Below are positions 21,380 through 32,269 of a DNA stretch of 64,000 nucleotides, one piece after another. The position numbers and the translations under genes were made by a program. Within the stretch, counting starts at the first letter, position 1. The number at the start of each line of letters is the position of its first letter. The notes under the pieces are model-generated. The model searched no databases. It saw nothing but the letters and a program-made list of their open reading frames with translations, and was not told the origin of the DNA. This stretch comes from Phytobacter massiliensis JC163 (GTDB taxonomy: Bacteria; Pseudomonadota; Gammaproteobacteria; Enterobacterales; Enterobacteriaceae), in the NCBI RefSeq assembly GCF_000321045.1, contig NZ_HE578946.1:520986-584985 (forward strand), in the 5' to 3' direction.

Positions 21380-24094
21380 TTAACCAGCCTCTATGTCCCC
21401 CATCAAACCAACGCGCTTACTGTAATACGGCGCCTCGCCATTTTTATTAACCAGAACGATATATGCTGAGGGACGATGCTGACTCTTCCGGAAAATTTCT
21501 AATATTTCTTCACTGGGGCGAGACAGTTTCTCATGATGTTTCCGCCACCATGACTCCCGTACAGAAAGGCGGCTTTTCTCCCAGCGAAACTCGCTATCCC
21601 TGGCAACGGGTTGTAACCGATCGTCTGCATCCAGCCACGCCAGATAAATATCCAGACTTTTTTCACCTAAGCGTGTTGAAAGCTCGATATCTTCATCCCA
21701 CCGGAAATCACTGGCCTCCCGGTCATAACCCTTCTCTTCACGTAACAAGTGCTGACCTGCAACAGAGCGGCGGCTCAGAACCTTACCAAACTCCAGATCG
21801 GAGACGGTTTGTAGTGCGGGCGGGGCTTCAATTTTTTGCTCATAAACGCCATCTACCAGCCTGCGCGCCTCCTCTGGCATACGTATTGCGCCCGTCTTTC
21901 TTAGCACGGCCTGGGTTCGCCACAGGCAGCCGTGATCTGCGTAAACATATCCTGTGCCCCGTAACGCCTGACCCAACCACCCTCGCTCCGCATCGGGTTG
22001 CCACTCAGGAGCAAGAATAGTGAGAACAGGTGCAGGACGCTCATCGGGCAGTTGCTGCTTACAGTTGCCCTGGGTATCACGAATATGGCGCTGTAACCGT
22101 CCGGCTCGTTGGATAAGCAAATCAACAGGGGCCAGATCGGAGATCATCCAGTCGAAATCTAAATCGAGGCTCTGTTCAACAACCTGAGTAGCAATCAACA
22201 CTTTGCCGCGTCGTTCGCTAACGTCCGCGCTCTTTCCGAACCAGCTGAGCGTCTTTTCCTCAATATCCAGCCGGTCAGCAAACGTGAAACGGCTGTGAAA
22301 GAGCAGTAAATCTTGTTCAGGTATAACGCCTTCACGTAATAATTGCTGATAAACGCCCAGCGCATCGTCTACGGTATTGCGTATCCAGCAAATGCACTGC
22401 CCCTCGGCCACTACGCGATGAATAATATCCAGCGCTTCCTGCGGCTGCTGTATCCAGTTAACAGCAACGGTGCGCTGAACTTCAGGACGCGTGGTAAGAA
22501 GTTGTTCATATAACCCCCCGGAGCTGAGGCTGCTTAACCAGGGGTAACCCGCATCAGCCCTGCCTTCGATAGCGCTAAATCCGGCACCTTCATTAAATGC
22601 TGCGAGTAGTTTTTCCCGTAAAGAGGCGGGCAGCGTTGCGCTCAGAATAATCGCGCTACCCCCCTGGGCTGCGTGGAAACGTAATAACCCTTCCAGGAGT
22701 TTCACCATATAGCCATCGTAAGCATGGACCTCATCAAGCAGTAAAATTTTACCGCGCATCCCCAGTAATCTCAGCGACTGATGGCGAAAAGGCATGACCG
22801 CCATTAATAACTGATCTATTGTGCCGACGCCTACCTCTGCCAGGAGTGCCTTTTTGCGGGAATCAGCAAACCAGGCATGGCATTCGCTGACCGCGCTGCT
22901 GTCGGCAGGCGCGTAATTTTCTGCCATCTCTTCCGAGGGTTGCCAGATGGACTGGCGAAACGCATCCGACATTTCTCGCCCGCCGTGTGCGAGTATGAGA
23001 GAAGGCCTGGCATCTTTAGCGAACAATGCGCGATATGCCGTCGCCAGCCGTTTATACATGGCGTTTGCGGTTGCCATTGTTGGTAGCCCAACATACAGAC
23101 CATGGCCTTTGTTCGCTGACATTAAACGATGGGCGAGGATGAGTGCTGCTTCTGTTTTGCCTGCACCGGTCACGTCTTCCATCACGACCAGTTGAGGTCC
23201 GGGGGCAGAAATATCCAGCTCATTTGCCTTTTTCTGCAGTGGTGTGAGGGACTGAATAAAGGGAAACAGCGTGAGGTGGCTTTGATACTGACTGTGGGGT
23301 GACTGCGGGGGAAGTTTGTCAGTGGCTTGCCGGGCTTTTTCGCAGGCCAGAGGCCAATATTCTTCCAGAGACATGGGTTCGCTGATTAACGGGAACAGTG
23401 TTTCATCTGAGCCCATCCAGTCGGCAATCGTTACCAGACCGGCAAAAAACCAACTGTGCTTTTGGAGCGCTTTCCTGCCAGACCGGGTTCCCCACGCCTG
23501 CGGAAGCGTAAAAGGAAATAGCGAGTTTAGCGTCTCAAGATAATGCGTTGCCGCAACGAAATCGTCATCGCTGAATGCCAGTGAGCAGCTATTTTTTAAC
23601 GTATTGGGGGGGAGACCATGGTGCCCGGTACCGATCGTCATCCAGATATTCAGAGCACCTTTGAATCTGCTTCGCTGTTTCGGCTCAATGCCTGCAATAA
23701 TGCTGTTTTCACCTTCGCTCCATTGTTCTAATAATTCTTCCCATAAATAAAAACCTAAAGAATCATGTCGCTCAAAGGCGGTAATACCCTTGATGGGTGG
23801 AACTAATGGCGAATCGGGAAAGAGCGCATATTTTTGGAAGCCTCTGGCAAACTTGCCAATATCATGGCTGGCGAGAAACCAGACTAACCAGTTTTCAGCC
23901 TCTGTGCCGGTCATGTCACATTTATTAAGTATATCTTTAGTGCCAAATGTATTGTTTTTAATTATGTGAAATCCACATGCGGCAACGTCGAGGCAATGAT
24001 ATGCCAGTAAATGATAGGGGGCGCTTATGATATTTTTTGATCTATTTGTTTTTCCCCAGTAATGAAGGAAATCATGAAATTCCATGGTCGTCAC
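21380..24094 (-). CDS. cas3: Cas3, CRISPR type I-E helicase-nuclease
   Basis: 904 residues (E. coli 888). It is recruited by Cascade to the displaced strand and degrades target DNA. The N-terminal HD nuclease domain has His28, His33 and SHDIGKF (His77, Asp78). The superfamily 2 helicase has Walker A DVTGAGKTEAAL, the Walker B LLLDEVHAYD (DEVH) and SATLPASLREKL, with QRAGRLQRH late in the helicase core. No frameshift is seen. A second in-frame ATG lies three codons in. The gene points away from casA, unlike E. coli, where cas3 and casA run in the same direction. Confidence 0.97.
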   Translation of the reverse strand: MTTMEFHDFLHYWGKTNRSKNIISAPYHLLAYHCLDVAACGFHIIKNNTFGTKDILNKCDMTGTEAENWLVWFLASHDIGKFARGFQKYALFPDSPLVPPIKGITAFERHDSLGFYLWEELLEQWSEGENSIIAGIEPKQRSRFKGALNIWMTIGTGHHGLPPNTLKNSCSLAFSDDDFVAATHYLETLNSLFPFTLPQAWGTRSGRKALQKHSWFFAGLVTIADWMGSDETLFPLISEPMSLEEYWPLACEKARQATDKLPPQSPHSQYQSHLTLFPFIQSLTPLQKKANELDISAPGPQLVVMEDVTGAGKTEAALILAHRLMSANKGHGLYVGLPTMATANAMYKRLATAYRALFAKDARPSLILAHGGREMSDAFRQSIWQPSEEMAENYAPADSSAVSECHAWFADSRKKALLAEVGVGTIDQLLMAVMPFRHQSLRLLGMRGKILLLDEVHAYDGYMVKLLEGLLRFHAAQGGSAIILSATLPASLREKLLAAFNEGAGFSAIEGRADAGYPWLSSLSSGGLYEQLLTTRPEVQRTVAVNWIQQPQEALDIIHRVVAEGQCICWIRNTVDDALGVYQQLLREGVIPEQDLLLFHSRFTFADRLDIEEKTLSWFGKSADVSERRGKVLIATQVVEQSLDLDFDWMISDLAPVDLLIQRAGRLQRHIRDTQGNCKQQLPDERPAPVLTILAPEWQPDAERGWLGQALRGTGYVYADHGCLWRTQAVLRKTGAIRMPEEARRLVDGVYEQKIEAPPALQTVSDLEFGKVLSRRSVAGQHLLREEKGYDREASDFRWDEDIELSTRLGEKSLDIYLAWLDADDRLQPVARDSEFRWEKSRLSVRESWWRKHHEKLSRPSEEILEIFRKSQHRPSAYIVLVNKNGEAPYYSKRVGLMGDIEAG

Positions 24095-24291
24095 TTTTTA
24101 GTTGTCCATTAAAAATTATGATGATAACAATATTAACGCGAGGCCATGAACACGAACTGGTTATTTTGAGATGTCATCGCTATTTTCCCTATGGCATTAA
24201 CAAATTTTCACTCAACGAGTTCTGGTTGTATAAATGAGATGCGACATTTCAGGTTGTATATCTTTTGAGGATGTGACCCTGGAGAAACTAA
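24095..24291. promoter_or_regulatory. cas3-casA divergent promoter region
   Basis: 197 bp, AT-rich, between the divergent starts of cas3 and casA. Promoter-like elements include TTGTATAAAT near 24224 for the cas operon. AT-rich cas promoters of this kind are silenced by H-NS and relieved by LeuO in E. coli; that control is an inference here. A casA Shine-Dalgarno (GGAG) lies just before 24292. Confidence 0.45.
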
Positions 24292-25827
24292 ATGGATTTA
24301 CTTACCGAAAAATGGCTACCCGTCATCCTCTCTGACGGTGAAATAACGAAAATCTCGCTTTCTGAAATCCTGAATGACAACGTCAGGGATATGGCGTGGC
24401 CCCGGGCTGACTTTCAGGGCGCGGCATGGCAGATGCTAATCGGCATTTTACAATGCACCGTGGCGCCGGAAGATAAATATGTCTGGGAAGACGTCTGGAA
24501 CGAAGGTATCGAAGAAGGCCAGTGGAACGAGGCGCTACAGGCGCTTGCTCCCGCCTTTCAGTTTGGTGAAAAAAAGCCGTCGTTCCTACAAAGTTTCGAT
24601 TCTCTGGATAGCGAAAACGGCCCTATCGCCGGACTGCTGGTTGATGCGCCAGGCGGCAACACGCTTAAGCTTAATAAAGATCATTTTGTTAAGCGCGGCA
24701 GCGTAGAAAAAATCTGCCCTCACTGCGCTGTAATGGCCCTCTATGCAATCCAAACGAACTCACCCGCTGGTGGCGCGGGTTATCGGGTAGGAATGCGCGG
24801 CGGTGGGCCGCTCACCACCCTGGTCGTGCCGCAGGAAGAAGAAAAATATCCGCTCTGGAAAAAGCTGTGGCTCAACGTATTGCCGCAGGAAAATGCGCCG
24901 ACTGCGGCCCAGTTTCCGCTCATTTTCCCCTGGCTGACCGCGACCAGAACCAGCGAGAAAGCCGGGAATGTTGTTACGCAGGAGAACGCCCATCCGTTAC
25001 AGGCTTACTGGGGTATGCCGCGCCGTATTGAGCTTGATTTCCACGATACCTGTCAGGGCCGCTGCGATTTATGCGGAGAAAACCACGAATCGTTACTGCT
25101 GCAGATGCGCAGTAAAAACTATGGCGTTCAGTATGACGGCTGGCTGCATCCGTTCTCGCCTTATCGACAGGCAGCGAAAGATCCCTCCGCTCCCTGGCTG
25201 GCGTTAAAAGGGCAGCCAGGCGGGCTAAGTTATAAAGACTGGCTGGGACTTATGCTGGAGCGCGAAGACAAGTTCAACAAAATGCAGCCTGCAAAGGTGG
25301 TCAGCGCCGCCGGGCGGCGTAAGAACCTGAGCTTATGGTGCTTTGCCTGGGATATGGATAACGCCAAGGCCCGTTGCTGGTATCAGCACCGAATCCCATT
25401 AATCAGTGTTTCCCATCCAGAGCTGTTTCGGGATGCCCTTAACAAGGTACTGGTGCTGGCGTCCGAGGCGCTATCGCTGCTGAGAAACGGGCTAAAAAAT
25501 GCCAAATTTGATAAGCCAAAAGAGGCCAAATTCGATTTCAGTATGGTGGATATCGCTTTCTGGCAGGAGACCGAGCCTGCCTATCGCGCACTCATAAACG
25601 CATTAGCAGAGGATCCGCAACGTAACGACACGTTAACGCATGCTGCTGTGCGCCAGTGGGAACGCGATCTACACCTCTATCTATTTCATGTCTTTGATCG
25701 TGACGCTCTTACCGATCCTGATAGCCCGGACGAGATCCTGCTACGCCAGCTGACGGCCCGGCAGGATCTGGAAAGCAGTTATCGTAAAAATAAAGCGCGA
25801 AAGGACGTACTGGCGCTGGTCGAATAA
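24292..25827 (+). CDS. casA: CasA/Cse1 (Cas8e), Cascade large subunit
   Basis: 511 residues (E. coli 502). It recognises the PAM, helps unwind target DNA and docks Cas3. The conserved start LLTEKWLPVILSDGE, the zinc-site cysteines (CPHC near 143 and CQGRCDLCGE near 250) and the C-terminal four-helix part fit the family. First gene of casA-B-C-D-E-1-2; 16 bp to casB. Confidence 0.95.
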   Translation: MDLLTEKWLPVILSDGEITKISLSEILNDNVRDMAWPRADFQGAAWQMLIGILQCTVAPEDKYVWEDVWNEGIEEGQWNEALQALAPAFQFGEKKPSFLQSFDSLDSENGPIAGLLVDAPGGNTLKLNKDHFVKRGSVEKICPHCAVMALYAIQTNSPAGGAGYRVGMRGGGPLTTLVVPQEEEKYPLWKKLWLNVLPQENAPTAAQFPLIFPWLTATRTSEKAGNVVTQENAHPLQAYWGMPRRIELDFHDTCQGRCDLCGENHESLLLQMRSKNYGVQYDGWLHPFSPYRQAAKDPSAPWLALKGQPGGLSYKDWLGLMLEREDKFNKMQPAKVVSAAGRRKNLSLWCFAWDMDNAKARCWYQHRIPLISVSHPELFRDALNKVLVLASEALSLLRNGLKNAKFDKPKEAKFDFSMVDIAFWQETEPAYRALINALAEDPQRNDTLTHAAVRQWERDLHLYLFHVFDRDALTDPDSPDEILLRQLTARQDLESSYRKNKARKDVLALVE

Positions 25828-25843
25828 AAGAAGGAAGCCAAAT

Positions 25844-26443
25844 ATGCTGAACAGCAATACCGCGGCGTTATGCAGAATCGTTCATCCTGAGGCGCAAAAA
25901 GCACTGATTGACTGGTTTACCCTGTTATCTGAGCGTAATGAGCGCGAAGAGGGTAAACGTATCAATGGCCGCGCCTGGCGGGCAGAACTGAAAAGAATGG
26001 AGCCGCCTTACGGCGTAATGATGTGCGAAGGTTATGATGCTCTCCGTCAGGCCCTGCTTAAACATATGCTCTTACAGCCATTGGGAGAGATGGCGCTGGC
26101 GCTCTTTGTCAGCGTTGCCGTCCATATAAAAAGCAACAAGGACAAACCCAGTTTTGCCGCGCAGTTGGGGGAAAAGCTCAATGGCTCAACCTCCTGTGTC
26201 TCAGGGTTGCGCTTTGAACGTTTGCTGAAAGCCTCTGACCCGGAAACCTTTTGCCAGTTATTAATTCAGGCCGTGAAGATTCGCGGCAAGGATGGCGTAA
26301 ATATTCTGTCGCTGGCCGACAGTATTTTCCTGTGGATGGAGGAGTGGCAACGGCGCGAACAGCATGAGCCCGAGCCTCGCAATCCCTTTGAGCGAAACCG
26401 TATCCGTTGGGCAAACGAATATCTTTCCACGTCGCACAAATAA
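25844..26443 (+). CDS. casB: CasB/Cse2 (Cas11e), Cascade small subunit
   Basis: 199 residues; E. coli Cse2 has 160, so this is a long member. It forms the dimeric belly of Cascade and stabilises the R-loop. Family-like features are the helical content, LKRMEPPYGVMMCEGYDAL, and SVSGLRFERLL-type GLRFERLLKASDPETFCQLL near 126. The C-terminal tail with REQHEPEPRNPFERNR is extra compared with E. coli. Clear AGGAAG Shine-Dalgarno. Confidence 0.92.
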   Translation: MLNSNTAALCRIVHPEAQKALIDWFTLLSERNEREEGKRINGRAWRAELKRMEPPYGVMMCEGYDALRQALLKHMLLQPLGEMALALFVSVAVHIKSNKDKPSFAAQLGEKLNGSTSCVSGLRFERLLKASDPETFCQLLIQAVKIRGKDGVNILSLADSIFLWMEEWQRREQHEPEPRNPFERNRIRWANEYLSTSHK

Positions 26444-26465
26444 TCATTTTTAGAAGGACTTAACG

Positions 26466-27524
26466 ATGACCACTTTTATTCAACTGCATTTATTAACTGC
26501 CTATGCCCCTGCAAATCTTAACCGCGATGAGTCGGGCAGGCCCAAAACGGCCTTTATGGGCGGCGTAGAGCGCCTGCGCGTTTCATCGCAAAGCCTTAAA
26601 CGTGCCTGGCGTGTGTCGGAAACGTTCGAAGAAGCAATGGATGGGTTTATCGGTAAGCGCACTCGCAGGATTGGAATCGACTATGTTTATCAGCCGATGA
26701 AAAACGCGGGTATTGCCGATAAATTAGTGATGAGTACGGCGAAGAAAATTGCGGAACAGTTCGGCAAGCTGAAAAATGACAAAAATGCGCGTGATGAAAA
26801 AAATCTCGAAATCGAACAAATTGTTCATGTTAGTCAGCATGAAATTGCGTTAATTAAGCAATTGGTGGAAACGCTAATTAAGGAAAACCGTGAGCCTGGT
26901 GATGAAGAACTGAAGCTGTTGCGAAAAGAGCAGCGCAGCGTGGACATGGCTTTGTTTGGGCGTATGTTGGCGTCCTCACCGGAGTTTAACGTTGAAGCTG
27001 CCTGTCAGGTCTCTCATGCTCTCGGCGTCAGCGCCGTGACCGTTGAGTCTGATTTTTTCACTGCCGTTGACGATCTTAATAAGAAAGAGGAAGACGCTGG
27101 CTCTGCACACATGGGCGATCAGGGTTTTGCCTCTGCGCTTTTTTATACCTATGTATGCATTAGCCGCGATCTGCTGGTGGAAAACCTGGGTGGTAATGAA
27201 GAGCTGGCAAAACGCGCTATCGCGGCCCTTACCGAAACGGCACTTACCGTTTCACCCACCGGCAAGCAAAATAGCTTCGCATCCCGCGCCTATGCCACTT
27301 ACGCACTGGCAGAAATAGGGAAAAAACAGCCTCGTTCTCTGGCTGCCGCTTTTTTCCAGCCCGTGCGCGATACCGATCAAATTCCGGCGGCAATCGCCCG
27401 TTTAAAACAGCAGCGTGACAATTTCAATAACGTATACGGTAACTGTAGCGACGCCTGCATAGAACTGAATGCTCATAGTAATGAAGGCTCGCTGGCGGAA
27501 TTACTGGCCTTTGTCAGCCAGTAA
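26466..27524 (+). CDS. casC: CasC/Cas7e, Cascade backbone subunit
   Basis: 352 residues, a usual length (E. coli 363). Six copies coat the crRNA spacer in Cascade. Start TTFIQLHLLTAYAPANLNRDESG and RLRVSSQSLKRAWR are the strongly conserved Cas7e N-terminal motifs; GKQNSFASRAYATYAL lies near 275. AGAAGGA Shine-Dalgarno precedes the ATG. Confidence 0.96.
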   Translation: MTTFIQLHLLTAYAPANLNRDESGRPKTAFMGGVERLRVSSQSLKRAWRVSETFEEAMDGFIGKRTRRIGIDYVYQPMKNAGIADKLVMSTAKKIAEQFGKLKNDKNARDEKNLEIEQIVHVSQHEIALIKQLVETLIKENREPGDEELKLLRKEQRSVDMALFGRMLASSPEFNVEAACQVSHALGVSAVTVESDFFTAVDDLNKKEEDAGSAHMGDQGFASALFYTYVCISRDLLVENLGGNEELAKRAIAALTETALTVSPTGKQNSFASRAYATYALAEIGKKQPRSLAAAFFQPVRDTDQIPAAIARLKQQRDNFNNVYGNCSDACIELNAHSNEGSLAELLAFVSQ

Positions 27525-27530
27525 GGATAA

Positions 27531-28259
27531 ATGATGAAGGAATATCTGGTTTTCCAGCTCTATGCGCCGCTGGCCTCCTGGGGAGAAGAAGCCTGTGGAG
27601 AAATACGGCATTCCGCCACGGTTCCCACCCGCTCGGCATTATTAGGTCTACTCGCTGCGGCAAAAGGCATTCGTCGTGACGAAGAGGCGCGACTGAATAC
27701 TTTTAATCAGCATTACTTTCTGGCGGTACATGCGCTGGCTGCACAGGATCGGTGGCTGCGTGATTACCACACCGTCAGTGCCCCGCGCGAGAATAAAAAG
27801 TATCGCTATTACACGCGGCGGGATGAGCTTACGCTGGCTCCTGATGAGGTTGGTACATTGATATCACAGCGTGAGTACCGCTGTGATGGTTACTGGCACG
27901 TTGCTGTTAGCGCTTTGCCTGGCGCTCCTTATCCGCTTACGGCGCTACGTGATGCGTTGCTGACGCCTCACTTCCCGCTCTATCTGGGGCGAAAATGCTG
28001 CCCTCTGGCCTTACCGTTGGCGCCTCGTTTAATGACAGGCACCCTGGCTGACATCTTTATTGAGGCGGCACGGGAAATACCTCCTGTGGAGTTAAGCGGG
28101 TTTATTCGTAAAGAGGGTGTTTGTTACTGGGACGATCCAGAGGAAAACAGCATTTCCTGGCAGCAGAAGCTGCAAAGCAATAACCAGCCTGTCAGTCGCC
28201 AGCGCTGGCAGTTTGGCGGCTATACCCGTTTCAGTGGCTTGCTACAGGGGAGGGGATAA
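27531..28259 (+). CDS. casD: CasD/Cas5e, Cascade 5'-handle binding subunit
   Basis: 242 residues (E. coli 224). It binds the 5' handle of the crRNA. Conserved features are the start EYLVFQLYAPLASWG, TVPTRSALLGLLAAAKGIRR near 30-47 and YLGRKCCPLALPL near 148. Two adjacent ATGs occur (27531 and 27534); the second has the better spacing to AAGGA (27523-27527). casE begins at the last base of this gene (TAATG overlap). Confidence 0.95.
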   Translation: MMKEYLVFQLYAPLASWGEEACGEIRHSATVPTRSALLGLLAAAKGIRRDEEARLNTFNQHYFLAVHALAAQDRWLRDYHTVSAPRENKKYRYYTRRDELTLAPDEVGTLISQREYRCDGYWHVAVSALPGAPYPLTALRDALLTPHFPLYLGRKCCPLALPLAPRLMTGTLADIFIEAAREIPPVELSGFIRKEGVCYWDDPEENSISWQQKLQSNNQPVSRQRWQFGGYTRFSGLLQGRG

Positions 28260-28962
28260 TGTATCTGTCTCGTATTCAGCTCCGGTTTAATAATTTGCGA
28301 CCGGAAATGTTGAAAAAATGGGATGCAGCCAGGCCCTACACCAGCCATCAGTGGTTATGGCAACTCTTCCCGAATCAGCAATCGCGGCAGTTTCTGTTTC
28401 GGGAGGAGGCGCATGGAGGCTTCTTTATGCTCTCTGCAACGCCGCCATTAGCGCAGCATTCTCTGTTTCATGTTGAAACCAAGTTATTCAATCCCCAGCT
28501 GACTAATGGGCTGATGCTTGATTTTCAATTGCGGGCTAATCCGGTCATTACCCGCAACGGTAAACGTAGTGATGTAATGATGAATGCGAAACATCAGGCG
28601 AAAGCCGATGGGATCGCGCAGGAACAGTGGTGGGAGCTGCAGCAGCTGGCAGCGCAGGCGTGGCTGGAAAGGCAAGGGCAGCAGCACGGCTTTCAGCTGT
28701 GTGAACCAGAACCCGATGAGTTTGCTGCATGGGCAGGTGAGGATTTTTACGAATTACAGAAGCGTTGCAAATGCGTGCAGGCTTATCAGCAGCATCGTTT
28801 TGTTCGTAAAGCACAAGAAAATCCCATTGCTTTTAGTAGCGTTGATTTTGCCGGAACGCTTTGCATCACCGATGTCTCGCAATTTGAACAGGTGCTTTTT
28901 TCCGGTCTGGGTAAGAGCAAGGCATTGGGATGTGGTTTGTTAATGGTGAAAAGGAGGCGTTG

Positions 28963-28963
<1 letters not shown>
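28259..28963 (+). CDS. casE: CasE/Cas6e, crRNA-processing endoribonuclease
   Basis: 234 residues (E. coli 199). It cuts pre-crRNA at the base of the repeat hairpin and stays bound to it in Cascade. His30 in the stretch SHQWLWQLFPN matches catalytic His20 of E. coli Cas6e, and the C-terminal glycine-rich loop GLGKSKALGCGLL is typical of Cas6 RAMP folds. This one enzyme must process both repeat loop types found in the window (GCGA and GCCA). It overlaps the cas1 start. Confidence 0.94.
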
Positions 28964-30175
<1,212 letters not shown>

Positions 30176-30259
30176 GTTAACGGTCTTTAAAAATATGGAA
30201 AATCTGGTGGAATTTGAAAGCCTTAAAAAGGTTATTAAATTCAATTGGTTACTTTTAGA
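30176..30259 (+). promoter_or_regulatory. CRISPR3 leader (short)
   Basis: Only 84 bp lie between the cas2 stop and the first repeat. It keeps the junction-proximal IHF-like block ATTCAATTGGTTA (30239-30251) and TTTTAGA at the junction, as in the other two leaders, but is less similar further upstream. Confidence 0.65.
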
Positions 30260-30837
30260 GTGTTCCCCGCGCCAGCGGGGATAAACCGGTTATCAGCCAC
30301 ACACTGTATGGCTTCTTGATGTGTTCCCCGCGCCAGCGGGGATAAACCGGGCATCAACAGTGGGACCGTTGACAGGATTCCGTGTTCCCCGCGCCAGCGG
30401 GGATAAACCGCCGGGTCTCCCAGATTAGAAATCCGGTTCCCCGTGTTCCCCGCGCCAGCGGGGATAAACCGAGCTTCTTGGCCGTTCGCCAAATAATGCT
30501 GACGTGTTCCCCGCGCCAGCGGGGATAAACCGCACGGTTACTCAGAACGGCAGTGAGGTTTTGAGTGTTCCCCGCGCCAGCGGGGATAAACCGCCGATGA
30601 TTTCAGCCAGGGCGTCAGCGTTAAAGTGTTCCCCGCGCCAGCGGGGATAAACCGCCCAGATTTTTCAGCGCGCCAGGCGCACTGCCGTGTTCCCCGCGCC
30701 AGCGGGGATAAACCGTTTTTAACTATTCATATGAAACTGGCGAATATGTATTCCCCGCGCCAGCGGGGATAAACCGCGGTTTGGCGTCAGCATTTTATGC
30801 TTCACGGCAGCTTCCCCGCCTTAGCGGGGATAAACCC
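30260..30837 (+). CRISPR. CRISPR3, type I-E, 10 repeats and 9 spacers
   Basis: 29-nt repeats with the core CCCCGCGCCAGCGGGG, one base different from CRISPR1/2 (CGCCAG instead of CGCGAG); all nine spacers are 32 nt with a 61-nt period. Repeat 9 starts GTATTCCCC and the terminal repeat 10 (30809-30837) reads AGCTTCCCCGCCTTAGCGGGG, so decay is at the right and the leader is on the left next to cas2. Confidence 0.97.
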
Positions 30838-30862
30838 ATCTCCATCTTCATTCCCATCAATA

Positions 30863-30878
30863 TGTCCGATTTCGGACA
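30863..30878. promoter_or_regulatory. 16-bp palindrome TGTCCGA-TT-TCGGACA
   Basis: TGTCCGA and TCGGACA are exact reverse complements around two Ts, 80 bp upstream of the small secreted protein gene. It has the form of a dimeric repressor or activator site; the protein that binds it is unknown. Confidence 0.35.
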
Positions 30879-30957
30879 AGTTCCGTCTCCCTTATTTTGG
30901 TATCGTAAGCAAGCCATTGCGGATGGCATCTTATTTTAAGAACTCAGGGATACTTTA

Positions 30958-31233
30958 ATGAAAAAAATTCTTCTCGCAGCACTGCTGACCAGCTTGTCTG
31001 CCTCTTCCTTCGCTGAAACTGAACTCTGCAAACAATACTTTGCTGAAACCGATACCTTTATTAAAGAGGCATCGAAACATGAAGAGGCAAAAGCGCAGGT
31101 TGATATGCTGAAAACCCAGCTGGTTGAAACCAAAAAACAGCTGGAAGCATTAGCCCCGGCGCAGCAGGATGCGGGATGCCAGCAAGGGCTTGCGGCAATG
31201 AAACAGCTTAATGCGGCCATCGGCATTAAATAA
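30958..31233 (+). CDS. Small periplasmic protein, DUF5339-like
   Basis: 91 residues with a clear signal peptide (MKKILLAALLTSLSASSFAE, cleavage after SFA). The mature part has two cysteines (in ELCKQYF and AGCQQGL) that could pair, and is otherwise helical and rich in Glu, Lys and Ala with heptad-like spacing. Small enterobacterial periplasmic proteins of DUF5339 look like this. No function is known. Stand-alone gene with its own terminator. Confidence 0.65.
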   Translation: MKKILLAALLTSLSASSFAETELCKQYFAETDTFIKEASKHEEAKAQVDMLKTQLVETKKQLEALAPAQQDAGCQQGLAAMKQLNAAIGIK

Positions 31234-31286
31234 TCAAAGGTGAATTTTATTCCCTTGTATCATTAGAAATTGTCATCTTATTTATT

Positions 31287-31317
31287 ACAGGCATAGCGTT
31301 TTATGCCTGTTTTTTTG
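31287..31317 (+). terminator. Rho-independent terminator
   Basis: ACAGGCATA and TATGCCTGT pair over 9 bp, followed by eight Ts. It ends the small secreted-protein gene. Confidence 0.9.
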
Positions 31318-31338
31318 CGCGCTTTTAAAAGGCATCCG

Positions 31339-32235
31339 TTAAAAGCGATCTCTGGATGAAATAAGCGTGTCGATAAACGCTTTTTTATGCGGGTATTTCA
31401 ATACATCATCAATATACATAATACCCGTCTGAAAGGTGGTGAAGGCTTCGGCTATATCAAGGGCAACCAGTCCACGAGACAGCGCCTCTTGTTCCAGCTG
31501 CAAAGGGAGCGCCAGCAAACAGCGGTTCTGTTTTGCCAGCGTAATGGCGGTGGAAACGGAATAAACTTCGAAACGCACCCGCTCAGGTGCGATGGTGCAC
31601 AGCAGCGGATCGTCAGTTCCCCCTTCTTCTGACTCATGCTTTAAGACAACCCAGTTGTGCTGATTAAGCTGATCGGTCGTAATGCTCAGGGCGTCGGTCA
31701 GGGGGTGCTCTTCGGCACAAAACAGCATGAATCGCGTCGAGAATACCGGCAGATAGTGAACAGACGATATCTGCGCCTGCGCCGAGGGGATCGCGCCTAA
31801 CGCCAGGTCGCACTCTCCCCGCAGTAAATGCTGCTGCCCCAGCACGCTGTTGCTATTCTTGATGGTAATCCGTACCTCAGGGTACGTCTGCATATAGTCC
31901 TGCATCAGGCTGAACAGCACCCCATGGCTCCATGCATGGCCGCACTCCAGTACCAGCGTATGACGGTGATTACGCTTTAAGGTATCGAGATCCAGCATGG
32001 CCTGACGGTAATTTCTGTCGAGCAGGCAGCCATGCTGGTAGAGATGTTCGCCATATACCGTCAGCGACAGCGTTTTACCTTCCCTGACCAGCAACGAGAC
32101 CTCCAGTGCGGACTCCAGACGCTGTATATTCTGCGTCAGTGTAGGCTGTGAAATGCACAGTGCTTCGGCGGCAGAGGTAAACGTCTTCTTATCAACCAGA
32201 ACCTTGAACTGATAAATCAGCTTATGTAAGTGCAT
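31339..32235 (-). CDS. LysR-family transcriptional regulator
   Basis: 298 residues, the normal LysR length. The N-terminal winged helix-turn-helix reads FTSAAEALCISQPTLTQNIQRLESAL (about 19-44), followed by the two-lobed periplasmic-binding-like effector domain. It lies 34 bp downstream of the yidG-like gene on the same strand, so it may be the last gene of the transporter-sulfatase operon and regulate it. The effector is unknown. Confidence 0.85.
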   Translation of the reverse strand: MHLHKLIYQFKVLVDKKTFTSAAEALCISQPTLTQNIQRLESALEVSLLVREGKTLSLTVYGEHLYQHGCLLDRNYRQAMLDLDTLKRNHRHTLVLECGHAWSHGVLFSLMQDYMQTYPEVRITIKNSNSVLGQQHLLRGECDLALGAIPSAQAQISSVHYLPVFSTRFMLFCAEEHPLTDALSITTDQLNQHNWVVLKHESEEGGTDDPLLCTIAPERVRFEVYSVSTAITLAKQNRCLLALPLQLEQEALSRGLVALDIAEAFTTFQTGIMYIDDVLKYPHKKAFIDTLISSRDRF

Positions 32236-32269
32236 ACCTTTTCTCTGTTCTCCCTTTGGCTATTTCACC

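Noticed and set aside
24037-24237. 66-residue frame across the cas3 start and the cas3-casA gap
   Set aside because: It overlaps cas3 on the other strand, has no good ribosome-binding site and no domain.
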